A stretch of 64,000 nucleotides of DNA from Caprella mutica (GCA_947561585.1 CANNZV010003160.1:1-64000), one strand, 5' to 3'. Shown: positions 35,301 to 47,465, counted from the stretch's first letter. Made by a program: numbers and translations. Notes: a model not told the origin generated them from the letters alone.

Positions 35301-38300
35301 TTGTGTCAGCATTAATCAGAACAATTCCTGTGTCATATTTGTGTCAGCATTAATTAGAACAATTCCTGTGTCTTATTTGTGTCAGCATTAATCAGAACAA
35401 TTCCTGTGTCAGATTTGTGTCAGCATTAATCAGAACAATTCCTGTGTCATATTTGTGTCAGCATTAATTAGAACAATTCCTGTGTCTTATTTGTGTCAGC
35501 ATTAATCAGAACAATTCCTGTGGCAGATTGTGTCAGCATTAATCAGAACAATTCCTGTGTCATATTTGTGTCAGCATTAATTAGAACAATTCCTGTGTCT
35601 TATTTGTTTCAGCATTAATCAGAACAATTCCTGTGTCATATTTGTGTCAGCATTAATCAGAACAATTCCTGTGTCAGATTTGTGTCAGCATTAATTAGAA
35701 CAATTCCTGTGTCATATTTGTGTCAGCATTAATTAGAACAATTCCTGTGTCAGATTTGTGTCAGCATTAATCAGAACAATTCCTGTGTCATATTTGTGTC
35801 AGCATTAATCAGAACAATTCTTGTGTCTTATTTGTGTCAGCATTAATCAGAACAATTCCTGTGGCAGATTTGTGTCAGCATTAATCAGAACAATTCCTGT
35901 GTCATATTTGTGTCAGCATTAATCAGAACAATTCTTGTGTCTTATTTGTGTCAGCATTAATCAGAACAATTCCTGTGTCATATTTGTGTCAGCATTAATT
36001 AGAACGATTCCTGTGTCATATTTGTGTCAGCATTAATTAGAACAATTCCTGTGTCATATTTGTGTCAGCATTAATTAGAACAATTCCTGTGTCATATTTG
36101 TGTCAGCATTAATTAGAACAATTCCTGTGTCAGATTTGTGTCAGCATTAATCAGAACAATTCCTGTGTCAGATTTGTTTCAGCATTAATTAGAACAATTC
36201 CTGTGTCAGATTTGTGTCAGCATTAATCAGAACAATTCCTGTGTCATATTTGTGTCAGCATTTATCAGAACAATTCTTGTGTCTTATTTGTGTCAGCATT
36301 AATCAGAACAATTCCTGTGGCAGATTTGTGTCAGCATTAATCAGAACAATTCCTGTGTCAGATTTGTGTCAGCATTAATCAGAACAATTCCTGTGGCAGA
36401 TTTGTGTCAGCATTAATCAGAACAATTCCTGTGGCAGATTTGTGCCAGCATTAATCAGAACAATTCCTGTGTCATATTTGTGTCAGCATTAATCAGAACA
36501 ATTCTTGTGTCTTATTTGTGTCAGCATTAATCAGAATAATTCCTGTGGCAGATTTGTGTCAGCATTAATCAGAACAATTCCTGTGGCAGATTTGTGTCAG
36601 CATTAATCAGAACAATTCCTGTGTCATATTTGTGTCAGCATTAATTAGAACAATTCCTGTGTCATATTTGTGTCAGCATTAATTAGAACAATTCCTGTGT
36701 CTTATTTGTGTCAGCATTAATCAGAACAATTCCTGTGTCAGATTTGTGTCAGCATTAATTAGAACAATTCCTGTGTCAGATTTGTGTCAGCATTAATCAG
36801 AACAATTCTTGTGTCTTATTTGTGTCAGCATTAATCAGAACAATTCCTGTGGCAGATTTGTGTCAGCATTAATCAGAACAATTCCTGTGGCAGATTTGTG
36901 TCAGCATTAATCAGAACAATTCCTGTGTCATATTTGTGTCAGCATTAATTAGAACAATTCCTGTGTCTTATTTGTGTCAGCATTAATTAGAACAATTCCT
37001 GTGTCTTATTTGTGTCAGCATTAATCAGAACAATTCCTGTGTCAGATTTGTGTCAGCATTAATCAGAACAATTCCTGTGGCAGATTTGTGTCAGCATTAA
37101 TTAGAACAATTCCTGTGTCTTATTTGTGTCAGCATTAATCAGAACAATTCCTGTGGCAGATTTGTGTCAGCATTAATCAGAACAATTCCTGTGGCAGATT
37201 TGTGTCAGCATTAATTAGAACAATTCCTGTGTCTTATTTGTGTCAGCATTAATCAGAACAATTCCTGTGTCATATTTGTGTCAGCATTAATCAGAACAAT
37301 TCCTGTGTCATATTTGTGTCAGCATTAATCAGAACAATTCCTGTGTCAGATTTGTGTCAGCATTAATCAGAACAATTCCTGTGTCAGATTTGTGTCATTA
37401 TTAATCAGAACAATTCCTGTGGCAGATTTGTGTCAGCATTAATCAGAACAATTCCTGTGTCATATTTGTGTCAGCATTAATCAGAACAATTCTTGTGTCT
37501 TATTTGTGTCAGCATTAATCAGAACAATTCCTGTGGCAGATTTGTGTCAGCATTAATCAGAACAATTCCTGTGGCAGATTTGTGTCAGCATTAATCAGAA
37601 CAATTCCTGTGTCATATTTGTGTCAGCATTAATTAGAACAATTCATGTGTCTTATTTGTGTCAGCATTAATCAGAACAATTCCTGTGTCAGATTTGTGTC
37701 AGCATTAATCAGAACAATTCCTGTGGCAGATTTGTGCCAGCATTAATCAGAACAATTCCTGTGTCATATTTGTGTCAGCATTAATCAGAACAATTCTTGT
37801 GTCTTATTTGTGTCAGCATTAATCAGAACAATTCGTGTGGCAGATTTGTGTCAGCATTAATCAGAACAATTCCTGTGGCAGATTTGTGTCAGCATTAATC
37901 AGAACAATTCCTGTGTCATATTTGTGTCAGCATTAATTAGAACAATTCCTGTGTCATATTTGTGTCAGCATTAATTAGAACAATTCCTGTGTCTTATTTG
38001 TGTCAGCATTAATCAGAACAATTCCTGTGTCAGATTTGTGTCAGCATTAATTAGAACAATTCCTGTGTCAGATTTGTGTCAGCATTAATCAGAACAATTC
38101 CTGTGTCATATTTGTGTCAGCATTAATCAGAACAATTCTTGTGTCTTATTTGTGTCAGCATTAATCAGAACAATTCCTGTGGCAGATTTGTGTCAGCATT
38201 AATCAGAACAATTCCTGTGGCAGATTTGTGTCAGCATTAATCAGAACAATTCCTGTGTCATATTTGTGTCAGCATTAATTAGAACAATTCCTGTGTCTTA

Positions 38301-38836
38301 TTTGTGTCAGCATTAATCAGAACAATTCCTGTGTCAGATTTGTGTCAGCATTAATCAGAACAATTTATGTGGCAGATTTGTGTCAGCATTAATCAGAACA
38401 ATTCCTGTGTCATATTTGTGTCAGCATTAATTAGAACAATTCCTGTGTCTTATTTGTGTCAGCATTAATCAGAACAATTCCTGTGGCAGATTTGTGTCAG
38501 CATTAATCAGAACAATTCCTGTGTCATATTTTTTCAGCATTAATTAGAACAATTCCTGTGTCTTATTTGTGTCAGCATTAATCAGAACAATTCCTGTGTC
38601 ATATTTGTGTCAGCATTAATCAGAACAATTCCTGTGTCAGATTTGTGTCAGCATTAATCAGAACAATTCCTGTGTCAGATTTGTGTCAGCATTAATCAGA
38701 ACAATTCCTGTGTCAGATTTGTGTCAGCATTAATCAGAACAATTCCTGTGGCAGATTTGGGTCAGCATTAATCAGAACAATTCCTGTGGCCTATTTGTGT
38801 CAGCATTAATTAGAACAATTCCTGTGGCCTATTTGT
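32311..38836. repeat. 38-bp satellite array, about 172 copies (6.5 kb)
   Basis: The unit contains CATTAATCAGAACAATTCCT then GTGTCATATTTGTGTCAG. Common variants: TTAGAAC, GTGGCAGAT, GTGTCTTAT, TTCTTGTG. The left third is homogeneous (ATTAG with CATATT); the rest mixes variants in recurring blocks. One unit near 35529 has lost a single T. Stops occur in all frames, so no long ORF. Confidence 0.99.
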
Positions 38837-38859
38837 GATCTGACACATATGTTTACTGT

Positions 38860-39425
38860 ATTGTACGTTATTCCGATCTTTAATCAATTTGTTTTGTTAC
38901 TTATAATATAAATATACATAAAATTACGTGTCACATTGGGTGTTTACTTTAATCGTTTTAACACTTATTTTAATAGAGAAGATGTTTATTACGTTACTGT
39001 ACGGGGATACGTAACTGTTGGGGATACGTAACTGTACGGGAATATGTAACTGTACGGGAATACGTAACTGTACGGGAATACGTAACTGTACGAGGATACT
39101 TAACTTTACGAGAATACGTAACTGTACGTTAATACGTAACTGTATGGGATCACGTAACTGTATGAGAATAGGTAACTGTACGAGAATACGTAACTGTACG
39201 AGAATACGTAACTGTACGAGAATACGTAACTGTACGGGAATACGCAACTGTACGGGAATACGTAACTGTACGGGAATACGTAGCTGTACGAAGATACGTA
39301 ACTGTACGGTAATACGTAACTGTACGCTAATACGTAACTGTACGGTAATACGTAACTGTACGGGAATACTTAATACATAACTGTACTGTAATACGTAACT
39401 GTATTACTGTATTGGTAACCGTAAT
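38860..39425. mobile_element. Inverted-repeat element with 18-bp array at one end, copy 2
   Basis: 38860-38990 is homologous, in reverse orientation, to 14044-14195: ACGTTATTCCGATCTTTAAT against ACGTTTTCCGACAGTTACGC, then GTTACTTATA in both, then ACGTGTCACA, GGGTGTTTACTTTAATCG and TTTTAACACTTATTTTAAT. The array follows. It begins directly after the 38-bp satellite ends. Confidence 0.65.
39000..39425. repeat. 18-bp minisatellite, about 23 copies
   Basis: The unit is ACGTAACTGTACGGGAAT, the exact reverse complement (rotated) of the unit at 13731-14020. Variants ACGAGAAT, ACGTTAAT and ACGCTAAT. Plus-strand open frame of repeated CTGIRN. Confidence 0.96.
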
Positions 39426-39578
39426 GGATGGGATGTCTTTGAATATTTAAATTACACTTTTTCAATAATTTCGATTAGAAGGTAACACAATTATTAATAT
39501 ATTTCCGAAAAATAAATTTAAACGTCTAACTTAGTTTATGATCCCTAAAATGAAAATAATTCCACACGAAGTGAATAC

Positions 39579-39580
39579 AT

Positions 39581-39635
<55 letters not shown>
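39579..39635. repeat. (CT)n microsatellite
   Basis: About 27 CT dinucleotides without interruption, the only long microsatellite seen. Confidence 0.97.
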
Positions 39636-39638
<3 letters not shown>

Positions 39639-39755
39639 GTGTGACTGCCCTCTCTCTGCCGTGTAACTGCCCTCTCTCTGCCGTGTAACTGCCCTCTCTC
39701 TCTGCCGTGTAACTGCCCTCTCTCTGCCGTAAAACTGCCTTCTCTCTGCCAGGCA
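39636..39755. repeat. 22-bp minisatellite next to the CT tract, about 5 copies
   Basis: The unit contains TGCCGTGTAACTGCCCTCTC then TC. It ends in the same CTCTCT as the neighbouring microsatellite, which suggests that the two have a common origin. Confidence 0.9.
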
Positions 39756-39844
39756 ATTTGTCTGCTCCCTATCACTACTACAGCTTTAGAGGCGACTTCT
39801 TAGAAGTAACGATGAAGAAGTTAAAGTGTTTAGAGGGTTAGAGG

Positions 39845-42075
39845 AGGTGAGCATTTTAATGGGGAAAAAGGTGAGTATTTTAATGGGGAAAAAGAGTGAG
39901 CCTTTAAATGGGGAAAAAGAGTGAGCCTTTTAATGGGGAAAAAGAGTGAGCCTTTTAATGGGGAAAAAGAGTAAGCCTTTTAATGGGGAAAAAGAGTGAG
40001 CCTTTTAATGGGGAAAAAGAGTGAGCCTTTTAATGGGGAAAAAGAGTGAGCCTTTTAATGGGGAAAAAGAGTGAGCCTTTAAATGGGGAAAAAGAGTGAG
40101 CCTTTTAATGGGGAAAAAGAGTGAGCCTTTTAATGGGGAAAAAGGTGAGCCTTTCAATGGGGAAAAAGAGTGAGCCTTTTAATGGGGAAAAAGGTGAGTA
40201 TTTTAATGGGGAAAAAGGTGAGTATTTTAATGGGGAAAAAGGTGAGTATTTTAATGGGGAAAAAGAGTGAGCCTTTTAATGGGGAAAAAGAGTGAGCCTT
40301 TTAATGGGGAAAAAGAGTGAGCCTTTTAATGGGGAAAAAGAGTGAGCCTTTTAATGGGGAAAAAGAGTGAGCCTTTAAATGGGGAAAAAGAGTGAGCCTT
40401 TTAATGGGGAAAAAGAGTGAGCCTTTTAATGGGGAAAAAGAGTGAGCCTTTTAATGGGGAAAAAGAGTGAGCCTTTAAATGGGGAAAAAGAGTGAGCCTT
40501 TAAATGGGGAAAAAGAGTGAGCCTTTTAATGGGGAAAAAGAGTGAGCCTTTTAATGGGGAAAAAGAGTGAGCCTTTTAATGGGGAAAAAGAGTGAGCCTT
40601 TTAATGGGGAAAAAGAGTGAGCCTTTTAATGGGGAAAAAGAGTGAGCCTTTAAATGGGGAAAAAGAGTGAGCCTTTTAATGGGGAAAAAGAGTGAGCCTT
40701 TAAATGGGGAAAAAGAGTGAGCCTTTTAATGGGGAAAAAGAGTGAGCCTTTTAATGGGGAAAAAGGTGAGTATTTTAATGGGGAAAAAGAGTGAGCCTTT
40801 TAATGGGGAAAAAGAGTGAGCATTTTAATGGGGAAAAAGAGTGAGCCTTTTAATGGGGAAAAAGGTGAGCCTTTTAATGGGGAAAAAGAGTGAGCCTTTT
40901 AATGGGGAAAAAGGTGAGTATTTTAATGGGGAAAAAGGTGAGTATTTTAATGGGGAAAAAGGTGAGTATTTTAATGGGGAAAAAGAGTGAGCCTTTTAAT
41001 GGGGAAAAAGAGTGAGCCTTTTAATGGGGAAAAAGAGTGAGCCTTTTAATGGGGAAAAAGAGTGAGCCTTTTAATGGGGAAAAAGAGTGAGCCTTTAAAT
41101 GGGGAAAAAGAGTGAGCCTTTTAATGGGGAAAAAGAGTGAGCCTTTTAATGGGGAAAAAGAGTGAGCCTTTTAATGGGGAAAAAGAGTGAGCCTTTAAAT
41201 GGGGAAAAAGAGTGAGCCTTTAAATGGGGAAAAAGAGTGAGCCTTTTAATGGGGAAAAAGAGTGAGCCTTTTAATGGGGAAAAAGAGTGAGCCTTTTAAT
41301 GGGGAAAAAGAGTGAGCCTTTTAATGGGGAAAAAGGTGAGTATTTTAATGGGGAAAAAGAGTGAGCCTTTTAATGGGGAAAAAGAGTGAGCATTTTAATG
41401 GGGAAAAAGAGTGAGCCTTTTAATGGGGAAAAAGGTGAGCCTTTTAATGGGGAAAAAGGTGAGCCTTTTAATGGGGAAAAAGGTGAGTATTTTAATGGGG
41501 AAAAAGGTGAGTATTTTAATGGGGAAAAAGAGTGAGCCTTTTAATGGGGAAAAAGAGTGAGCATTTTAATGGGGAAAAAGAGTGAGCATTTTAATGGGGA
41601 AAAAGAGTGAGCATTTTAATGGGTAAAAAGAGTGAGTATTTTAATGGGGAAAAAGAGTGAGCATTTTAATGGGTAAAAAGAGTGAGCATTTTAATGGGGA
41701 AAAAGAATGAGCATTTTAATGGGTAAAAAGAATGAGCATTTTAATGGGTAAAAAGAGTGAGTATTTTAATGGGGAAAAAGAGTGAGCATTTTAATGGGTA
41801 AAAAGAGTGAGTATTTTAATGGGGAAAAAGAGTGAGCATTTTAATGGGGAAAAAGAGTGAGCCTTTTAATGGAGAAAAAGAGTGAGCCTTTTAATGGGTA
41901 AAAAGAGTGAGCATTTTAATGGGGAAAAAGAGTGAGCCTTTTAATGGAGAAAAAGAGTGAGCCTTTTAATGGGTAAAAAGAGTGAGCATTTTAATGGGGA
42001 AAAAGAGTGAGCATTTTAATGGGGAAAAAGAGTGAGCATTTTAATGGGGAAAAAGAGTGAGCATTTTAATGGGGT
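39845..42075. repeat. 24/25-bp satellite array, about 89 copies
   Basis: The unit contains GGGGAAAAAGAGTGAGCCTT then TTAAT. A shorter form (AAAAAGGTGAGTATTTTAAT) occurs in runs near 40190-40250, 40900-40980 and 41490-41520; the runs recur with offsets of 720 and about 570 bp. Right of 41560, CATT and GGGTAAAAAG variants dominate. Purine-rich plus strand. Confidence 0.97.
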
Positions 42076-42214
42076 TGAAGAAGGTGGTTAAATATGTCGA
42101 AAGGTTAATGGAAATAAAGTGGTTAAATATCATCAGACGAGATTTTACCTCATTTACTCCTCTCATTAGACAGAGTCTCTTTCCCATCATTTTCCATCTA
42201 TTACCAAACATTTT

Positions 42215-42322
42215 CCCCTCGTTTTCCCTTCTTTTCTCCACATTTTCCTCTCTTTTTCCCTTATTTTCCCATCTCTTTCCCCTCATTTTCCCTTCATTTT
42301 CCTCTCTCTTTCCCCTCATTTT
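42215..42322. repeat. 108-bp polypyrimidine segment, first copy
   Basis: Starts CCCCTCGTTTTCCC and ends TTTCCCCTCATTTT. It recurs, apparently unchanged, at 42667-42774 on the other side of the 28-bp repeat insert. Almost no purines apart from CAT. Confidence 0.93.
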
Positions 42323-42666
42323 GAAAGCGTACACATGTGTTCTAATAAATGAAAGCGTACACATGTGTTCTAATAAATGAAAGCGTACACATGTGTTCTA
42401 ATAAATGAAAGCGTACACATGTGTTCTAATAAATGAAAGCGTACACATGTGTTCTAATAAATGAAAGAGTACACATGTGTTCTAACAAATGAAAGCGTAC
42501 ACATGTGTTCTAATAAATGAAAGCGTACACATGTGTTCTAATAAATGAAAGCGTACACATGTGTTCTAATAAATGAAAGCGTACACATGTGTTCTAATAA
42601 ATGAAAGCGTACACATGTGTTCTAATAAATGAAAGCTTACACATGTGTTCTAACAAATGAAAGCGT
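42323..42666. repeat. 28-bp minisatellite insert, 12.3 copies
   Basis: The unit contains GAAAGCGTACACATGTGTTC then TAATAAAT. The order of variant units (five GCG, one GAG with AACAAAT, five GCG, one GCT with AACAAAT) is the same as at 44830-45173 of the main array, offset exactly 2,507 bp. Confidence 0.95.
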
Positions 42667-43055
42667 CCCCTCGTTTTCCCTTCTTTTCTCCACATTTTCC
42701 TCTCTTTTTCCCTTATTTTCCCATCTCTTTCCCCTCATTTTCCCTTCATTTTCCTCTCTCTTTCCCCTCATTTTCCCCACTCTTTCAACTCTCTTTACCA
42801 TCTCTTTCCTCTCTATTTACCCCCTCTTTCCCCTCTCTCTCCCCTCATTTTCTGCTCATTTACCCCTCATTTTCCCCTCTATTTCCCCTCTCTTGACCCT
42901 CTCTTTCTCCTCTCTTCCCACTCTCTTTCCCCTCTTTTTCCCCTCTTTTTCCCCTCTTTTTCCCCTCTCTTTCCCCTCTCTTTCCCCTCTCTTTCCTCTC
43001 TCTTTCTCCTCTCTTTCCCCTCTCTTTCCCCTCATTTTCCCCTCTGTATGTTGAG
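42667..43055. repeat. Polypyrimidine tract, including second 108-bp copy
   Basis: 42667-42774 duplicates 42215-42322; the rest continues with irregular TTTCCCCTCTC strings. The open frames at 42057-43060 on both strands arise only from C/T bias. Confidence 0.9.
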
Positions 43056-43319
43056 GCCATGCATTTCCGACAGGGAAAATTGATGCAAATTCCTTTCTCC
43101 GTGCCGCTCGTTACGGAAAAGTCGCTAGAATACCAATTACTCCTTCTGTCGATGTTACGTCACTCGCTATACTATCACTAAGAAAATAGGCTCTCAGTAC
43201 TCGGAAAGTGGGGACTAACATCATGAAACAATCTGACATTTGTTCTATTGCCCATCACAATTTATATATCACATACACTTTCCGCATACTGTGAGTGTCA
43301 ATAATTTGACCTCAGTTAT

Positions 43320-43520
43320 AAATGACCTTGACCTTTGACCTGATCGCTCCAAAAATCTAAGCAAATCGTTCTTGTGAAATGACCAATCGTCCCGCCAAAT
43401 TTCAGGCAATTTTGATGAATAATTTTTTAGTTATGCGAATTACAAGATTACAAATAATTATGTGCCGCTTAAAACATTCACTTCCGGAATTTTGCAAAGG
43501 TAATAATCTAACCCGAAAAG
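43320..43520. repeat. Dispersed repeat A, copy 3
   Basis: TGACCTTGACCTTTGACCTG, ATCGCTCCAAAAATCTAAGC, CCGCCAAATTTCAGGCAATT and TTTTAGTTATGCGAAT match copies 1 and 2. A 106-codon plus-strand frame (43379-43699) starts inside this repeat. Confidence 0.8.
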
Positions 43521-43867
43521 ATGGCTTCACGGAGATAAATTTCGTCGAAGAACAAGCATGTCTATTCTTTGTAGAACTTATCCAATTGCAGCATCAAAAG
43601 TTTATGAAGCAAAAGAAGAGAATGGAAATTTTCTCCGTACAGTTCAACATTTTAGATCATCGCCAAGCTGCTTTGTACTCTTCTAAAAAACATTTCTAAA
43701 TTCACTAGCATCTTAATATTTTCAACATTTAGCTAAAATATTTAGAGAAATGTGTTCCTTTAATGAAATAACAAAGACATTAATTAAAATGATCTAAATT
43801 TATAATCGGGTTTGTGTTTCATACCGTGAAGAAAAAAAATAAAGAATGATTTTATAAAAAAAAAGCA
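43521..43867. other. Spacer after dispersed repeat A
   Basis: The frame from the repeat continues to 43699 with a non-periodic peptide (INFVEEQACLFFVELIQLQH). It may be chance or the tail of a decayed element. The remainder is AT-rich. Confidence 0.3.
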
Positions 43868-43945
43868 TTAATTTGTCTCTGCAAGAAAATACAAATAATA
43901 TTCCATCAAGGATGAACTCTTACAATGAAGAACATTTATGGAGTA
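43868..43945. repeat. Single inverted copy of the 71-bp unit with its flank
   Basis: AATTTGTCTCTGCAAGAAAA then TACAAATAATATTCCATCAA then GGATGAACTCTTACAATGAA and GAACATTTATGG is the reverse complement (diverged) of the last 71-bp unit plus the right flank of the array at 50850-50920, including the flank piece CTTTCTTACAGAGACGAATT. Confidence 0.75.
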
Positions 43946-44284
43946 CAAAAAGGAAGTCAAAATCAATTTTGTTCGGCAACTCCATTTAAAAAATAGAAAA
44001 GTTTATGTTAAAACAAATGAATTAAATATTTATTATTTAATAAATAATATTAAATTTATTTAGAAAGTTTTATAATGGGACTAAGAACCAGCATTTATAA
44101 GGCATTGAAACCAGACAATTAATTACCGTTTAATTTATAGTTGATAAAAATTTGATCAATTTTAAATAATCATTTAACACAAGATGTTCAATAAACTTAA
44201 ATTTTTTTAGCAAACCTTAGTCTGCTGAAATTTGCCATATTTCCGGCGAAAGTGTCATGGGGCGAATGTGTTTTCGGTGAATTG
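43946..44284. other. AT-rich spacer
   Basis: Lies between two orphan 71-bp-type units; no gene. Confidence 0.4.
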
Positions 44285-44345
44285 AACTAGAACCGAACTC
44301 TTACGGTGAAGAACATTCATACAAAATCTATTTACAGTAATAAAT
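44285..44345. repeat. Second single inverted 71-bp-type unit
   Basis: ACCGAACTCTTACGGTGAAG then AACATTCATACAAAATCTAT then TTACAGT is the reverse complement of the 71-bp unit. The 28-bp array starts immediately after it. Confidence 0.8.
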
Positions 44346-44354
44346 TGATAAATG

Positions 44355-46553
44355 AATGAATACACATGTGCTCTAATAAATGAAAGCTTACACATGTGTT
44401 CTAACAAATGAAAGCGTACACATGTGTTCTAATAAATGAAAGAGTACACATGTGTTCTAACAAATGAAAGCGTACACATGTGTTCTAATAAATGAAAGCG
44501 TACACATGTGTTCTAATAAATGAAAGCGTACACATGTGTTCTAATAAATGAAAGCGTACACATGTGTTCTAATAAATGAAAGCGTACACATGTGTTCTAA
44601 TAAATGAAAGCGTACACATGTGTTCTAATAAATGAAAGAGTACACATGTGTTCTAACAAATGAAAGCGTACACATGTGTTCTAATAAATGAAAGCGTACA
44701 CATGTGTTCTAATAAATGAAAGCTTACACATGTGTTCTAACAAATGAAAGCGTACACATGTGTTCTAATAAATGAAAGAGTACACATGTGTTCTAACAAA
44801 TGAAAGCGTACACATGTGTTCTAATAAATGAAAGCGTACACATGTGTTCTAATAAATGAAAGCGTACACATGTGTTCTAATAAATGAAAGCGTACACATG
44901 TGTTCTAATAAATGAAAGCGTACACATGTGTTCTAATAAATGAAAGCGTACACATGTGTTCTAATAAATGAAAGAGTACACATGTGTTCTAACAAATGAA
45001 AGCGTACACATGTGTTCTAATAAATGAAAGCGTACACATGTGTTCTAATAAATGAAAGCGTACACATGTGTTCTAATAAATGAAAGCGTACACATGTGTT
45101 CTAATAAATGAAAGCGTACACATGTGTTCTAATAAATGAAAGCTTACACATGTGTTCTAACAAATGAAAGCGTACACATGTGTTCTAATAAATGAAAGAG
45201 TACACATGTGTTCTAACAAATGAAAGCGTACACATGTGTTCTAATAAATGAAAGCGTACACATGTGTTCTAATAAATGAAAGCGTACACATGTGTTCTAA
45301 TAAATGAAAGCGTACACATGTGTTCTAATAAGTGAAAGCGTACACATGTGTTCTAATAAATGAATGAGTACACATGTGTTCTAATAAGTGAAAGCGTACA
45401 CATGTGTTCTAATAAATGAAAGCGTACACATGTGTTCTAATAAATGAATGAGTACACATGTGTTCTAATAAGTGAAAGCGTACACATGTGTTCTAATAAA
45501 TGAAAGCGTACACATGTGTTCTAATAAATGAATGAGTACACATGTGTTCTAATAAATGAAAGCGTACACATGTGTTCTAATAAATGAAAGCGTACACATG
45601 TGTTCTAATAAATGAAAGCGTACACATGTGTTCTAATAAATGAATGAGTACACATGTGTTCTAATAAGTGAAAGCGTACACATGTGTTCTAATAAATGAA
45701 AGCGTACACATGTGTTCTAATAAATGAATGAGTACACATGTGTTCTAATAAGTGAAAGCGTACACATGTGTTCTAATAAATGAATGAGTACACATGTGTT
45801 CTAATAAGTGAAAGCGTACACATGTGTTCTAATAAATGAAAGCGTACACATGTGTTCTAATAAATGAATGAGTACACATGTGTTCTAATAAATGAATGAG
45901 TACACATGTGTTCTAATAAGTGAAAGCGTACACATGTGTTCTAATAAATGAATGAGTACACATGTGTTCTAATAAATGAAAGCGTACACATGTGTTCTAA
46001 TAAATGAATGAGTACACATGTGTTCTAATAAATGAAAGCGTACACATGTGTTCTAATAAATGAAAGCGTACACATGTGTTCTAATAAATGAAAGCGTACA
46101 CATGTGTTCTAATAAATGAAAGCGTACACATGTGTTCTAATAAATGAATGAGTACACATGTGTTCTAATAAGTGAAAGCGTACACATGTGTTCTAATAAA
46201 TGAATGAGTACACATGTGTTCTAATAAATGAAAGCGTACACATGTGTTCTAATAAATGAAAGCGTACACATGTGTTCTAATAAATGAATGAGTACACATG
46301 TGTTCTAATAAATGAATGAGTACACATGTGTTCTAATAAGTGAAAGCGTACACATGTGTTCTAATAAATGAAAGCGTACACATGTGTTCTAATAAATGAA
46401 TGAGTACACATGTGTTCTAATAAGTGAAAGCGTACACATGTGTTCTAATAAATGAAAGCGTACACATGTGTTCTAATAAATGAAAGCGTATACATTTGTT
46501 CTAATAAATGAAAGTGTACACATGTGTTCTAATAAATGAAAGTGTACACATGT
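44355..46553. repeat. 28-bp satellite array, about 78 copies
   Basis: Same unit as the insert at 42323. Each unit contains the palindrome ACACATGTGT. The left half (to about 45330) uses GCG, GAG and GCT variants; the right half alternates AATGAGTAC with TAAGTGAAAGCG forms. GCT variants fall 336 and 420 bp apart (12 and 15 units). Confidence 0.98.
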
Positions 46554-46914
46554 GTTTATCCGATCGTTTAAGGAAAAAATATCTCAATTATCTAGCAAAA
46601 AGTACATCATTAGACTAGCGACCAAATGTCCTCTCATATCATAAAGTTTCAACTCACATCTGTTAATCATTACTTAGATTTAATTGGTTTATATTCTCAT
46701 TGTCTTCTATTCCTTTGATGTATAGTTTATTCACATCAAAGATTTCTATTCGTAAAGATACCTATATGGATATATAATATGTATATCAATTTTACTCGAG
46801 AATGACAATGGATTCAAAAATGTTCCAAACAATGCAATCTTTCGAATAAACAAAATATCAAAGAAAAGATCATGGGAAAATCCTATGAAAACTTTTAGCC
46901 TGAATGTGCGATTG
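46554..46914. other. Unique AT-rich spacer
   Basis: No gene or repeat recognised. Confidence 0.4.
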
Positions 46915-47465
46915 GCCTTTTCGTTCTTTGAATATTGACCTTTAAAATGACCTTTATGTGTTTTGAATGTTGACCTTTAAAATGATCTTTTTGTGTTTTG
47001 AATATTGAACTTTAAAATTATCTTTTTGTGTTTGAATATTGACCTTTAAAATGACCTTTTATGTGTTTGAATATTGACCTTTAAAATGACCTTTTTGTGT
47101 TTTCAATATTGGCCTTTAGATTGACCTTTTTCTGTTTCGAATATTGACCTTTAAAATGACCTTTTTGTGTTGAATATTGATCTTTAAAATGAACTTTTTG
47201 TGTTTTGAATATAGACCTTTAAAATGACCTTTTTGTGTTGAATATTGATATTTCTGTTCTTTGAATATTGACCTTTAAAATGACCTTTATGTGCTTTGAA
47301 TAAGGACCTTTAAATTGTTCTTTATGTCCTTTGAATATTAACCTTTAAATTGACCTCTTAAGCCCTTTAAATATAGAATTTTATTGATCTTCAACCTCTT
47401 TAACTATAAATCTTTAAATCTTTCTTTCAAGTCTTTCGAATGAGCATGGACCTTTAAAAGGACGT
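46915..47465. repeat. Degenerate 35-bp repeat with TGACCTTT cores, about 14 copies
   Basis: The unit contains TTTGAATATTGACCTTTAAA then ATGACCTTTTTGTG. Copies are strongly diverged and fade to the right. Many hold two TGACCT strings in direct orientation. Confidence 0.88.

Noticed and set aside
38839..38856. Inverted partial 38-bp unit at the right end of the large array (CTGACACATATG)
   Set aside because: Only about 12 bases match; too short to claim an inverted terminus.
42041..43060. ORFs of Ser/Phe/Pro or Glu/Lys/Arg repeats on both strands
   Set aside because: Arise from C/T strand bias of the polypyrimidine tract.
43379..43699. 106-codon plus-strand ORF
   Set aside because: Its ATG and first third lie in dispersed repeat A, where the other copies have no matching open frame.
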